Counted from the first letter of the stretch, positions 42,619 through 51,279 are shown. The stretch is DNA of 64,000 bases from Poriferisodalis sp965226645 (GCA_965226645.1 CBDDDL010000001.1:1-64000), one strand, 5' to 3'. The notes: generated by a model not told the origin, from the sequence alone. Made by a program: numbers and translations.

Positions 42619-43550
42619 TGCTTCTCAAATCGGTTACGGAGGTAGATGGCCATGCCGTTCACCATCAGCACGAGCACCAGGATGACGACGCTGGCCGCAG
42701 CTGCGTTCGTTCCCCAATCGGCACCGGGCTGGCGGGCGAAGTTGAAGATCAGAACCGGAAGTGCCGTGTACGGGCCGGTGAAGGTCTCTGCGAAGTTGGC
42801 GTCGCCGAAGCTGATGAAGCCGGTGGCGGCGCCCACCAGGATCAGCGGAGCAGCTTCTCCCAGCGCGCGCGCGAGCGACAGCACTATGCCGGTGAGAATC
42901 GTGGACATCGCTGCGGGCAGAACCTGGCGTGAGAGAACCTCCCATTTGGTAGCCCCCACACCGTATGCGGCCTCGCGAAGCGACGAGGGCACGGCCTTGA
43001 GCGCCTCCACCGAGGTGATCACCACGATCGGGAGCACCATCACCGCCAGTGTCATGCCGCCCGCGATCACTGTCTTGCCGTTGGTGAATCCGTTAAGCGT
43101 CTTGACGAACACCGCGAGACCCAGCAGGCCGTACACGATGGACGGAACGCCGGCCAGGTTGCGGATGTTCAGCTCCACGAGCCGGGCGAAGCGAGAGCCC
43201 TCCGCGTACTCGACGAGATAGATGGCGGTAGCGACACCGATCGGCACAGCGAACACGCCCGTGACCAGCGCCACCTGCAAGCTGCCGATGATGCCCTGCC
43301 AAACACCGGCATCTGCGGCCGAGCGTTGCGAGAAGCCGTGCGTGAGGAAGTGGCCGAGGCTCCCCGCAAGCACGTCCCAGCCGTCGACGATCATGACGGC
43401 GAGCAGCACGGCAAGGAACCCGGTCGCGAACACGGTGGCCCCGATCAGCAGCCACTTGAACGCTCCGCCAGCGAGGTCTGCCCCCGGGCGCCGCCGCAGC
43501 GTGTCCGCTGCGCCGGTGGCAATTCCCACAGGTGTCGACAGCACGGTCAT
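42612..43550 (-). CDS. pstA: phosphate ABC permease PstA
   Basis: The 312-residue protein has six helices and the inner-membrane EAA loop (VEALKAVPSSLREAAYGVGA), plus the family segment LAGVPSIVYGLLGLAVFV. It has a Pro/Thr-rich cytoplasmic N-terminus. It forms the channel with PstC. The gene follows pstC by 31 bases. Confidence 0.95.
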   Translation of the reverse strand: MTVLSTPVGIATGAADTLRRRPGADLAGGAFKWLLIGATVFATGFLAVLLAVMIVDGWDVLAGSLGHFLTHGFSQRSAADAGVWQGIIGSLQVALVTGVFAVPIGVATAIYLVEYAEGSRFARLVELNIRNLAGVPSIVYGLLGLAVFVKTLNGFTNGKTVIAGGMTLAVMVLPIVVITSVEALKAVPSSLREAAYGVGATKWEVLSRQVLPAAMSTILTGIVLSLARALGEAAPLILVGAATGFISFGDANFAETFTGPYTALPVLIFNFARQPGADWGTNAAAASVVILVLVLMVNGMAIYLRNRFEKQW

Positions 43551-43581
43551 GACGTCGACCTCGTGGCCCGTGCGGCCCGCA

Positions 43582-44517
43582 TCAGTACTTCTCCCGTAGG
43601 CGGCGGACGATCTGGTCGCCGACCATGTTCAGGCCGAGCGTGATGACGAACAGCAGAGCGCCCAGGAAGAACAGGCTCTGGAACGCCAGGTCATTGCCGG
43701 CCACCTGGTCGGTGCCCAGGCCCAGCGATGCCATCGCCGACGTGAAGGTGCCGCCCGATTCCAGCACGCTGAGATTGAACAGAGATGTGTCGCCGCCACC
43801 CGAGGCGATCGTGACGACCATCGTCTCGCCGATCGCACGGCTGAAGCCCACAACGATGGCCGCCATGAGACCGGACATCGCCGCGGGCAGCACCACCCGG
43901 GTCGAGGTGGTGATCTTGCGGGCGCCGAGCCCCGCGGAGGCCTCGCGCAGCGAGGCCGGCACCGCCCGTAGCGCATCCTCGGCAATGGAGGCGATGAGCG
44001 GGATGACGAGCAGTCCGACAGCGATGCCCGCAGCCAGCTTGTTGAAGAAGTTGATCTCGGTGAAGAACCGACTGAGGATCGACGGTGTGATGAAGCTGAT
44101 GGCGAATACACCCAGCACCACGCTGGGGACGCTGGCCAGCAGCTCGAGCGTGGGCTTCATCACCCGGCGCACACGGGGGTGTGCGTACTCGGATAGGTAG
44201 ACCGCAGAGCCGAAGCCCGACGGCACGGCCACCGCCATGGCGATCAGCGAGATCTGTGCTGAGTTGACCAGCAGCGTGCTGAGGTCGAACAGGCCGCGGC
44301 GAGGGAACCAGCCGATGTCCGCCAGCTTGCCGAATACGACTTGGCTGATGAACGTCCACGCTTCGGAAGCGACCGTCCAGATGATGAGCCCGCTCACCAG
44401 CACCGTGGCTGCCGCAGCGAGCAGGAACAGCCCGTGGGCAACCGACGAGCGTGCCCGGCGACCCGGCGACGTCCGCAGATCTGCGGTGCTCAGGGTGTTG
44501 GCCGGACTCGGGCTCAT
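43582..44517 (-). CDS. pstC: phosphate ABC permease PstC
   Basis: The 311-residue protein has the EAA loop AEDALRAVPASLREASAGLG and ELLASVPSVVLGVFAISFI, typical of PstC. It also has the periplasmic segment after helix 1 (FGKLADIGWFPRRGLFDLST). It pairs with PstA. It is separated from pstS by a 166-base spacer with a strong hairpin. Confidence 0.95.
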   Translation of the reverse strand: MSPSPANTLSTADLRTSPGRRARSSVAHGLFLLAAAATVLVSGLIIWTVASEAWTFISQVVFGKLADIGWFPRRGLFDLSTLLVNSAQISLIAMAVAVPSGFGSAVYLSEYAHPRVRRVMKPTLELLASVPSVVLGVFAISFITPSILSRFFTEINFFNKLAAGIAVGLLVIPLIASIAEDALRAVPASLREASAGLGARKITTSTRVVLPAAMSGLMAAIVVGFSRAIGETMVVTIASGGGDTSLFNLSVLESGGTFTSAMASLGLGTDQVAGNDLAFQSLFFLGALLFVITLGLNMVGDQIVRRLREKY

Positions 44518-44623
44518 GTGTTCGTTTCCTTGACGGACTCTGCCGACGTGCTAAGTACCGAGGTTCTGCGTGTCGAGGTAGTGCGTGTCGAGGTAGTGAT
44601 GGTCACAGGCTTGGTCGAGGTTT

Positions 44624-44673
44624 CTAGCAGTGAGCGGCACCACCGGCGGTCCGCCCGCCAGTGGTGCGCTAGC
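44624..44673 (-). terminator. intercistronic hairpin between pstS and pstC
   Basis: AGCGGCACCACCGGCGG pairs with CCGCCAGTGGTGCGCT across a short loop, with one bulge and flanking CTAGC/GCTAG. There is no long U-run on the minus strand, so partial attenuation or 3'-end protection of the pstS message is more likely than full termination. Short GTGTCGAGGTAGTGCGT repeats lie between it and pstC. Confidence 0.5.
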
Positions 44674-44683
44674 TGCTATTGGG

Positions 44684-45754
44684 CTAGAAGTTGCGGCCGG
44701 CCGGCCGGTTCTCCCAATTGGAGCGGGACTGGGCCAGGTCGGCGGCAGCCAGGTTCACGTAACCGGCCTCGATCACGTACGGCTGCCCGTCGTCGCTCAG
44801 CATGAAGTCGACGAACGCCTGCACTGCGGGATCCGATGCCTGGGACACGTCGACATAGGTGTAGAGGAAGCGGCTGATCGGGAACTCGGCCGAAGCGATC
44901 GACTCGGATGTCGGGGCGACGCAGCCGTCGCCGCCGTCAATGTCGAGCAGCCTCACCTTGTCACGGTTCTCATCGGCGAAGGCGAAGCCGACCCAGCCGA
45001 GGCTGTACCCGTTGCCGGCGATGCCGTCGATGATCACATTGTCATTGGCGGAGGCGTTGTAGTCGGGACGCACTGCGAAGTCAGGATCGGCAATGCCCGC
45101 CTCGACGCGGCCTTCCCACTCGTCGGTGAGAGCAATCTCAATGAAGCTGTCGAAGGTGCCCGACTCTTCGCCCGGAGCGAAGATCTCGAGCGCGCCGCCG
45201 GTGAACGGGCCGGTGCCGCCCACATCGGCGTTGAGGGCGTTGGCGTCTTCCCAGGTCTTGAAGCCAGTGGACTCGACGCCGACCAGGCTGTACAGGTCGG
45301 CGAAGTTCAGGCAGTCGATCATGTCGTTGGCCGCGGCCGTGATGACCGAGATGCCGTCGATGCCAACCCGCAGCTCGATGAACTCGATGCCGGCCCCAGC
45401 GAGGCACTCGGCTTCAGAATCCCTTATCTGGCGAGAGCTGTTCCAGATCGGAACCTCACCGGCACATGCAGCCTTGTGACCGTCGCCGGAACCCGGGCCG
45501 GCCACCGAGAACGCAACGTTCTGGTGCTCGTCCGCGAAGGCCTCGGCGAGCAGGTTGATGATCGGCTCGACGGTGGACGATCCGGTGACGTTGATCGATC
45601 CGCTGATCGATGCCTCGTCGCCCGCAGCCGCGGCAGCCGCCGATGAACCTCCGTCGTCGCTCGAGCTGCACGCGGCAGCGACCAGAACGAACGCAGTGAG
45701 CAGAGCCAAGACCAGTTTGGTGCCGCGGCGGGATGACAAGCAAGGGATTCGCAT
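44684..45754 (-). CDS. pstS: phosphate-binding lipoprotein PstS
   Basis: ATG 45754; the signal ends with lipobox LVAAACSSS. Ligand-binding motifs are NVTGSSTVEPIINLLAEAF, FSVAGPGSGDG, WNSSRQIRDSEAECL, and APGEESGTFDSFIEI (the Ser-Gly-Thr phosphate loop). The first gene of the pst operon, it lies directly downstream of a PHO box. Confidence 0.95.
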   Translation of the reverse strand: MRIPCLSSRRGTKLVLALLTAFVLVAAACSSSDDGGSSAAAAAAGDEASISGSINVTGSSTVEPIINLLAEAFADEHQNVAFSVAGPGSGDGHKAACAGEVPIWNSSRQIRDSEAECLAGAGIEFIELRVGIDGISVITAAANDMIDCLNFADLYSLVGVESTGFKTWEDANALNADVGGTGPFTGGALEIFAPGEESGTFDSFIEIALTDEWEGRVEAGIADPDFAVRPDYNASANDNVIIDGIAGNGYSLGWVGFAFADENRDKVRLLDIDGGDGCVAPTSESIASAEFPISRFLYTYVDVSQASDPAVQAFVDFMLSDDGQPYVIEAGYVNLAAADLAQSRSNWENRPAGRNF

Positions 45755-45800
45755 GGCAGCAAAAGTTACGGATACCCGGTGACATCAACGGTGGCTGAGA

Positions 45801-45844
45801 GTGAACGGCCGGAACGGATGCCGTGAACAACCCGTGAACGCGAC
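45801..45844 (-). promoter_or_regulatory. PHO box of 11-bp direct repeats upstream of pstS
   Basis: GTGAAC occurs at 45801, 45823 and 45834, with a degenerate unit (GAACGG) at 45812, giving four steps of 11 bases. Read on the pstS strand this is GTTCAC repeated with an 11-base period, the known arrangement of actinobacterial PhoP/RegX3 boxes. It lies about 47-90 bases upstream of the pstS start. Confidence 0.85.
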
Positions 45845-45932
45845 GGCCGGTACGCCGAAGGACAGGTCGGCAGAGGCCGCGTCAACCCAGGCCGCGTCCA
45901 CCCAGGCCGGGATTGCAAGCCGGAGTGAGGGC

Positions 45933-46217
45933 CTAGGTCGCCTCGTCGTCTTGCTCGGGCATCCCGAGGTCCCAGCGCAGCTCGTAGTTCTCGCGTTCGG
46001 CATCGCGAACGACGCGTTCGCGGTTGCGGCGGAACTGCGGATCGTGGGGTGGAAGGAGCTGCAGTCGGGCGTTGGTCCGGCGCCGGAATTCCTCGACGGC
46101 CGCGTGGTCTCCGTAAAGTCCTTCGACCTCCCAGTGGGGCGCCACAGGACCCAGGTACACGATGCGCATGCCGACCTCAGGGGGAAGTTGTTCGGCTTCG
46201 GGCGCGATGTCGGTCAC
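45933..46217 (-). CDS. small conserved-looking protein of unknown function
   Basis: The GTG at 46217 is preceded by GAGGAG. The 94-residue acidic protein contains VGMRIVYLGPVAPHWEVEGL and YELRWDLGMPEQDD. It has no membrane segment and no recognised domain. Good start signal and codon use support a real gene. Confidence 0.6.
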   Translation of the reverse strand: MTDIAPEAEQLPPEVGMRIVYLGPVAPHWEVEGLYGDHAAVEEFRRRTNARLQLLPPHDPQFRRNRERVVRDAERENYELRWDLGMPEQDDEAT

Positions 46218-46433
46218 GGGACTCCTCGGGGAATGTCTGCCGCATTCTGCGCCCGCAGGCTAACGGGGGCGCCGCGCAGCTGATCCGCTGGCTGTCCAGG
46301 GGTCGATCGCCCCGTGCGCCGCACCGCTCGCGAGCAGTTTTGGAAGGGACCAACCTCGTCGATGGCTGAGATGAGAGTCCAATGAGAAATCGCTCTTCAC
46401 GGAACCCGCGGCGCGAACTGAGCGTTAGTTCTC

Positions 46434-46865
46434 ATGATGGCGATGTACGAAAACGCTCTTGTGAACGGAAGCCTCACCGAAGGCGGCCCGGCACTGCTGG
46501 CCGGTTCGATCCCGTCGGGCGGGCGGCGACCCACCTCAGGCGAGCCCCCATTCAGTCGGGCCACTCCGGTAACCATCAACTGCGGCAACCCGCAGCAACG
46601 TCCGGGCTCGGAGAGCCTCGCGTCTGATTGGGTCACGCAGCGAAACTGCGCCGACACTGATCCCAATGTGTTCTTTCCCAGCGATGGGGCCGGCGTCATT
46701 GCTGCTCAGCGGATCTGCCGTGAATGCCCGGTCAAAGAACCGTGCCGTGAGTACGCACTCGCGAACAACATCACCCATGGCGTGTGGGGTGGCACCTCAG
46801 AGCGGCAGCGCCGCCGGATCCTGCGAGACCGCCGACGTGCTGGCCAGGCATCCAACGCCGCCTGA
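46434..46865 (+). CDS. WhiB-family iron-sulfur transcription regulator
   Basis: The four cluster cysteines are at 72 (RNCADTDPNVFF), 95, 98 and 104 (RICRECPVKEPC). The GVWGG turn (GVWGGTSERQRRRI) and a basic tail that contacts DNA or sigma region 4 follow. An N-terminal extension of 65 residues is low complexity; ATG 46437 or 46443 are alternative starts. WhiB proteins bind a 4Fe-4S cluster and regulate actinobacterial genes. It is convergent with tatA. Confidence 0.9.
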   Translation: MMAMYENALVNGSLTEGGPALLAGSIPSGGRRPTSGEPPFSRATPVTINCGNPQQRPGSESLASDWVTQRNCADTDPNVFFPSDGAGVIAAQRICRECPVKEPCREYALANNITHGVWGGTSERQRRRILRDRRRAGQASNAA

Positions 46866-46895
46866 ACCGACGGTCTGTCGCCTCAGCTGGGCGCT

Positions 46896-47093
46896 TCAGG
46901 AATCCGAGGACTTGCTGTCGCCCGATGAGCCTTCGCCGACAGCCTTCTCGGCCTCGGCGACGCCCTCTCGGAACTCGCGCTGCGCCTGACCGAGTGAACG
47001 TGCCAGCTTCGGGAGCTTGGCACCGCCGAAGAGCACTAGCACGATCACGAGGACGATGATCAGCTCGGTCGGCCCGACCGTGTATCCCAGCAC
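46896..47093 (-). CDS. tatA: twin-arginine translocase subunit TatA
   Basis: The GTG start gives a 65-residue protein: helix ELIIVLVIVLVLFGGAKLPK with the FGxxKLP hinge, then an amphipathic helix (LARSLGQAQREFREGV) and an acidic Ser-rich tail. It forms the pore for folded exported proteins. tatB and tatC are not in the window. Confidence 0.95.
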   Translation of the reverse strand: MLGYTVGPTELIIVLVIVLVLFGGAKLPKLARSLGQAQREFREGVAEAEKAVGEGSSGDSKSSDS

Positions 47094-47148
47094 GTTCGCG
47101 AGCGTACCAGTGCGGCCCGCAGGCCGGTTCCCGGACGAGCGGGGCCGA

Positions 47149-47427
47149 TCAGCCGACGGCGGCCCGACGTGTCAGTGCACGCTGGCGCCGGACACGGCGG
47201 CGTTCGCGCTCGCTCATGCCGCCCCAGATGCCGAACTTCTCGCTGTGGCCAAGCGCGTATTCCAAGCAATCGTCGCTGACGACACAGCCGCGGCACACCG
47301 TTTTGGCCTCACGTGTGCTCGCGCCACGTTCGGGAAAGAACAAATCTGGGTCGACGCCGAGGCAGTTGGCATGGTCCCACCAGTTTCCCTGCGGTGCTTC
47401 GATCGCATCTTCCGTTACGAATGCCAT
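47149..47427 (-). CDS. WhiB-family regulator, second copy
   Basis: ATG 47427 with GAGGAGG upstream; 92 residues. Cysteines at 22 (HANCLGVDPDLFF), 45, 48 and 54 (TVCRGCVVSDDC), then GIWGGMSERERRRVRRQRA. It is shorter than the copy at 46434. The long frame to 48015 is a shadow. A 12-base palindrome lies 108 bases upstream. Confidence 0.9.
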   Translation of the reverse strand: MAFVTEDAIEAPQGNWWDHANCLGVDPDLFFPERGASTREAKTVCRGCVVSDDCLEYALGHSEKFGIWGGMSERERRRVRRQRALTRRAAVG

Positions 47428-47534
47428 TGGTCCTCCTCGGCAGTTTCGTCGACCAGTGCGCTCGCCGGTGATGCAATCGCCCTCGGTTCGGGTTGTTGCC
47501 TGGGGTCGCTCACGTGTCGCTTGAGATTCTCCGG

Positions 47535-47546
47535 ATGTAATTACAT
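47535..47546. promoter_or_regulatory. perfect palindrome ATGTAATTACAT upstream of whiB
   Basis: It is an AT-rich 12-base dyad in otherwise GC-rich DNA, about 108 bases before the whiB start. It is a candidate operator; the factor is unknown. The rest of 47428-47746 has only a doubtful minus-strand ORF ending at 47541 (LLLFAASVVCSGHSVAANVV). Confidence 0.35.
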
Positions 47547-47746
47547 GCCTGTGACTTGCCATTGAACCCCATGGGTGTGACATGCGCAAGCGGCAATTCT
47601 CCGATGAGATGCCCAGCGGTGAGGCAACTTGCGTCGCACGACGACATTGGCCGCGACGCTGTGGCCCGAGCAGACCACCGATGCGGCGAACAAGAGCAGG
47701 CGAAAGCGGCGGCACCGCCCGGCGGACGACGCATTCGCGCGACCCG

Positions 47747-48148
47747 TTACTCCCCAGATGCCCCATGGGTGGCAGCCGGGAGCTCGCTCCACATCGCCAC
47801 GGATTCGGACATATGCACATCGCCGACGAGCGTGCCGACGAGCGGTACGTCAGTCGGCGCCTCATATCGGACCGTGACACGCACCAGATCTCCCTCGGTT
47901 CGACGGGTGATCTGCAGGCGCGAAGGGTCGAGCGGCGTCGCTTCGACGACGGCGTTCCGAACCGCATCGCCTGATGGGTCCACGGCTGCGATGCGGGCAC
48001 CGACTCGGGCCGCATGGGAAACCAGCACGGCGTGGCGCGCGATCAGCGCGGTCTGCACGACACACATCAACAGCAACACCAAGAGCGGCAGCAGCAGCGC
48101 GAACTCGACCGTGGCCTGCCCGTGCTCGGTTCGGTTCGTGCGCACCAT
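47747..48148 (-). CDS. tadE: TadE-like minor pilin (intact Tad locus)
   Basis: ATG 48148 (MVRTNRTEHGQATVEF): a short leader, then the TadE/G pattern GQATVEFALLLPLLVLLLMC with Glu at +5, and an Arg/Val-rich extracytoplasmic domain of 95 residues. It would be cleaved after the Gly by the prepilin peptidase. It is the last gene of the second Tad operon and its 5' end overlaps the flp frame. Confidence 0.8.
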   Translation of the reverse strand: MVRTNRTEHGQATVEFALLLPLLVLLLMCVVQTALIARHAVLVSHAARVGARIAAVDPSGDAVRNAVVEATPLDPSRLQITRRTEGDLVRVTVRYEAPTDVPLVGTLVGDVHMSESVAMWSELPAATHGASGE

Positions 48149-48576
48149 TGCCGCGGCTGCTCGGTCGAGGGCTTCCGCGCCCGAGACCTCCGCGCCCGAG
48201 AGCGCTGCGCCCGCCGCCAGAACCTCCCCGCTCGAGAGCGCCGCCCTCGCGGCCTCTCCAGTGGGGGCTGCAGCGCTCCGGACACCGCCTTCACCAAGTA
48301 GTTGAAGACCGAGTCGAGCAGACGTCCGATCTTGCCGGTGCTGGTCGCCCACGCCGTGACTGCAGCCACCACCAGCGCGATGGCGCCGGTCAGAAGCGCG
48401 TACTCAGCAGTTGTCTGGCCGGACTCATCGGCCGTCGGCTTCAGACGATGCGTGCAACGCACCGGCCCCGACCGATGAACTAGCGGGACGTGGCGGGCGC
48501 TCCGGCGGGCTGTCCGACGGATGGTCGGATGGGCGCTCTGGTGGATGGCCGGGTGGACATTCATGTGGATGGTCAT
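48067..48576 (-). CDS. Flp-type major pilin
   Basis: ATG 48576 with AAGGAG upstream. A 53-residue leader ends at ADESG, then QTTAEYALLTGAIALVVAAV, the classic Flp pilin core with Glu 5 and Tyr 6. The mature core to NYLVKAVSG is about 45 residues, normal for Flp. The frame then continues with an Arg-rich, unlikely tail that overlaps tadE, so the true end may be earlier or the tail may be spurious. Confidence 0.7.
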   Translation of the reverse strand: MTIHMNVHPAIHQSAHPTIRRTARRSARHVPLVHRSGPVRCTHRLKPTADESGQTTAEYALLTGAIALVVAAVTAWATSTGKIGRLLDSVFNYLVKAVSGALQPPLERPRGRRSRAGRFWRRAQRSRARRSRARKPSTEQPRQWCARTEPSTGRPRSSSRCCCRSWCCC

Positions 48577-48667
48577 GACGGACTCCTTGCAGTTCTTGGG
48601 TTAGGACGATTCGGTGGGACGAAGCGGCGTTTCCGGGGCGCTGTCGCCACACCGCGGCGACGGGGCC

Positions 48668-49315
48668 TCAGCCGCCGAAGGCCGCTGCGAGCACTGGCAC
48701 GACGGCGATCAGGCCCAGCGCGGGCAGCACGCAGAGCACCAGAGGAAAGAGCAGGAGCACCGGAAGCCGCCGGACTCGCTGTTCGAGACGTCGACGCACG
48801 TCGTCTCGCAGCTCGCGCTGGAGGCGGTCCAGTTCCGCGGCCAGCGGCACGCCGGTTCGCATCGAACCGGTGACCGCAGCTGCGAACGCCCGAGCGCGAG
48901 CGCCACAGGAGGCGCCGAATTCGTCCAGGGCCTCATCAAGAGGACGGGGCCCCGACGTCAGCGCGGCCAGCCAACGTCCGGTTGCCGTCTCGCCATCGTG
49001 GTGACCCAGGGCGAGTTGCTGCGAGGCAGTGACGGACAGGCCCGAGGCCACAGCAACACTCATCACCTCGACAAGGCCCGGCAGCTCGGCTGCCACATGA
49101 TCGGGACCGGGCGCCGGGTTCGCACGCGGGCCGAGCAGGCCACGCGCAGGGCGTCCGAGAGGGCCGTTGGCGGTTCTGGACAGCGCCGGGACAAGCAACG
49201 CTGTCCGACGCCGTGCCGGATCGGGCGCCGTGAGCCAGCCCGTCCAGCACATCGCAGCCGCGGCAAGCAAACCCACAACCACCGGGTTCGTCAACACAAC
49301 GCTGTCCAAGATCAC
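48668..49315 (-). CDS. tadC: TadC-like platform protein
   Basis: The GTG start (49315) overlaps the stop of the small ORF. It has an N-terminal membrane helix, the GspF domain (LPGLVEVMSVAVASGLSVTA, GASCGARARAFAAAVTGSMR) and C-terminal helices (LPVLLLFPLVLCVLPALGLI). At 215 residues it is short but complete. It pairs with TadB at the inner membrane. Confidence 0.85.
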   Translation of the reverse strand: MILDSVVLTNPVVVGLLAAAAMCWTGWLTAPDPARRRTALLVPALSRTANGPLGRPARGLLGPRANPAPGPDHVAAELPGLVEVMSVAVASGLSVTASQQLALGHHDGETATGRWLAALTSGPRPLDEALDEFGASCGARARAFAAAVTGSMRTGVPLAAELDRLQRELRDDVRRRLEQRVRRLPVLLLFPLVLCVLPALGLIAVVPVLAAAFGG

Positions 49316-49470
49316 GAGCGATCGGCCCCTGCGCTCGACGAGGCGACGGCCGACGTTGTGGTGCCGGCGGCCGCGGCCATCTCAGCGATCGGAGCGGCGG
49401 CGACCACATCGAAACCGCCGGCCATCTCAACGAACCAAGCAGCCGCGACCACATCGAAGACGCCCGTCAT
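49312..49470 (-). CDS. hidden 52-residue protein coupled between tadB and tadC
   Basis: ATG 49470 overlaps the tadB stop (ATGA) and its own stop overlaps the tadC start (GTGA), so the three genes are perfectly coupled. The product is MTGVFDVVAAAWFVEMAGGF and onward, with the FDVVAAAxxxEMA segment occurring twice, then an Ala/Thr/Ser-rich tail. It has no signal or clear membrane helix. I do not know a family. The double overlap is strong evidence that it is translated. Confidence 0.6.
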   Translation of the reverse strand: MTGVFDVVAAAWFVEMAGGFDVVAAAPIAEMAAAAGTTTSAVASSSAGADRS

Positions 49471-50108
49471 CTGAGCGAACGGGCAACCAACCAGCGCATC
49501 CACGTGATGCCCACCAGCTCGAGCACGGCCGCAACGCCAGCACAAATCCAGCCCAGCGGTGTCGACGTCAACACTTGTGCCGCGGCGCCGCCCTCGGCCA
49601 GCAGGAACAGTCCCACCGTCCACGGCAGCGCAGCAACCACCCACACCGAAGCCCGCGCCTGCGCTGCGTGGACCCGTGCTTCGGCGGCGACATCGGCCCT
49701 CTCTCGCACCGTTGCCGCAACATGATCGAACAGCTGGGGCCGAGCCCCGACTCGATCGGACGCCAGTACGACAGCGGTCGAGAGCAGCGCCGCCTCGGAG
49801 GTCTCTTCGCGCGCCGCCCAGCGGTTCACCGCGCGACTCAGCGTGACGCCGCGCTCGTGCTCGGCAATCACTTGGTCCAACGGCGCCGACATCGGTCCCG
49901 AACCCGAGGCTGAACGCAGCGCTTGCAACAGCGTGTCGCCGCCCCCGAGGCGGCGCGACACAGTCGCGCAGCAGTCGCCCATTTGCTCCGAACGCGCAAC
50001 GACTCCAGCGCGTTCGAGGCGCAAGCGGCGGTGACGTGCCAGCACGCCACGAGCCCAAGGTGAGGTGACGGCGCCGACCAGCGCCACAAGCACGATCAGC
50101 CCAACCAT
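49467..50108 (-). CDS. tadB: TadB-like platform protein
   Basis: ATG 50108 (MVGLIVLVALVGAVTSPW). An N-terminal helix is followed by the T2SF domain (VSRRLGGGDTLLQALRSASG, RGVTLSRAVNRWAAREETSE, VVLASDRVGARPQLFDHVAA) and two C-terminal helices. It is intact at 213 residues, unlike the frameshifted copy at 3813. Confidence 0.85.
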   Translation of the reverse strand: MVGLIVLVALVGAVTSPWARGVLARHRRLRLERAGVVARSEQMGDCCATVSRRLGGGDTLLQALRSASGSGPMSAPLDQVIAEHERGVTLSRAVNRWAAREETSEAALLSTAVVLASDRVGARPQLFDHVAATVRERADVAAEARVHAAQARASVWVVAALPWTVGLFLLAEGGAAAQVLTSTPLGWICAGVAAVLELVGITWMRWLVARSLR

Positions 50109-50163
50109 CACCCGCGTCCTTCTGAGCTCTCTGCATTTCGCAAGCCACGGCCCTGCTACGGCG

Positions 50164-51279
50164 TCAGCTTGCCGCCGAGGGCACCCCAGACCCCTCGGGC
50201 GCCATGTTGCGGACGCGCCGTTGCGAGCCGTCGGCTTCGACTTCGTAGATCGCAGCGACGCAGCGACGGCCGTTGGGGCACCGACGCATGTGCACCAGCA
50301 CATCCACTACCGAAGCAATGTGCGCGGCGACATCGCCCAGCGCACCCCCGGCGCGAGCAAGCTGTTCCAGCCGCCACAGCGCGTGCCCGGGATCGTCTGC
50401 GTGCAACGTCGACACCGAGCCCCGATGGCCGGTTGTCAATGCTTGCAGCAACGCCGCCGCTTCGGGTCCGCGCACCTCGCCGACCACGGGACGATCAGGC
50501 CGCATGCGCAGCGCCGTGACGACAAGTTCGGCCATCGTCACCGCGCCGACGCCGTCCACATTCGGCGGCTGCCCCTCGAGGCGCGCCATCCCGGGGCTGA
50601 GTCGCGGCAACTCGGCGGCTTCCTCCACCACTACCAAACGCTCGCTGTCAGCGACCGCAGCCATCAGGCTCGCGAGCAGCGACGTCTTGCCAGTGCTGGT
50701 GGGGCCGAACACGATGAGGTTCGCACGCTGTGCGACGAGCCGGCGCAGACACACAGCATCGGCCGGGTGCGCCAGCTCGTCGAGCGAACGCACCTCGGCG
50801 GGAAAGCGTCGCAGCGTGATGTACGGGCCGTCCACCGCCACGGGCGGCACGGCGATGTGGCAGCGGGTGCGGTCGCCAAGACGCACGTCCACCACGGGCA
50901 AGCGCCGATCCACACGGCGCCCGGTGGGGCCCAGCAGGTATTCCACGAGACGGTGAACCTCGGCCGCGCTGACCCGGCCGACGACCGAAAGGCTGCCGCG
51001 ACGCTCGATCACCACCGGACCGGGACCGTTGATCATCACCTCGGCGACCTCGTCGTCGGCCCAGATCTCGGCCAGCGGCCCGATCCCCGACAGGCGGGCC
51101 AGCACCTCGGACACGAGTTCGGCTGCATGAGTTCGATCGAGCAGCGGTGCGGCGGTGTCCACAGCAGCGGCGATGTCACGGGCGTGCGGTGCCGTCGCTG
51201 GCAGGAACTGTTCGTGGATCTCCTCGACGAACGGCCGGCGCGACGGGTGGCGGGCGGCGACCCGCGCGGCCCGGCTCAC
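50164..51279 (-). CDS. tadA: TadA/CpaF-type secretion ATPase
   Basis: GTG 51279 overlaps the tadZ stop (GTGA). The N-terminal CpaF domain (VMINGPGPVVIERRG) is followed by Walker A FGPTSTGKTSLLASLM, the Asp box VVVEEAAELP, Walker B PDRPVVGEVRGPEAAALLQAL and the His box GSVSTLHADDPGHALWRLEQL. It drives assembly of the Flp pilus. All catalytic motifs are intact. Confidence 0.9.
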   Translation of the reverse strand: MSRAARVAARHPSRRPFVEEIHEQFLPATAPHARDIAAAVDTAAPLLDRTHAAELVSEVLARLSGIGPLAEIWADDEVAEVMINGPGPVVIERRGSLSVVGRVSAAEVHRLVEYLLGPTGRRVDRRLPVVDVRLGDRTRCHIAVPPVAVDGPYITLRRFPAEVRSLDELAHPADAVCLRRLVAQRANLIVFGPTSTGKTSLLASLMAAVADSERLVVVEEAAELPRLSPGMARLEGQPPNVDGVGAVTMAELVVTALRMRPDRPVVGEVRGPEAAALLQALTTGHRGSVSTLHADDPGHALWRLEQLARAGGALGDVAAHIASVVDVLVHMRRCPNGRRCVAAIYEVEADGSQRRVRNMAPEGSGVPSAAS

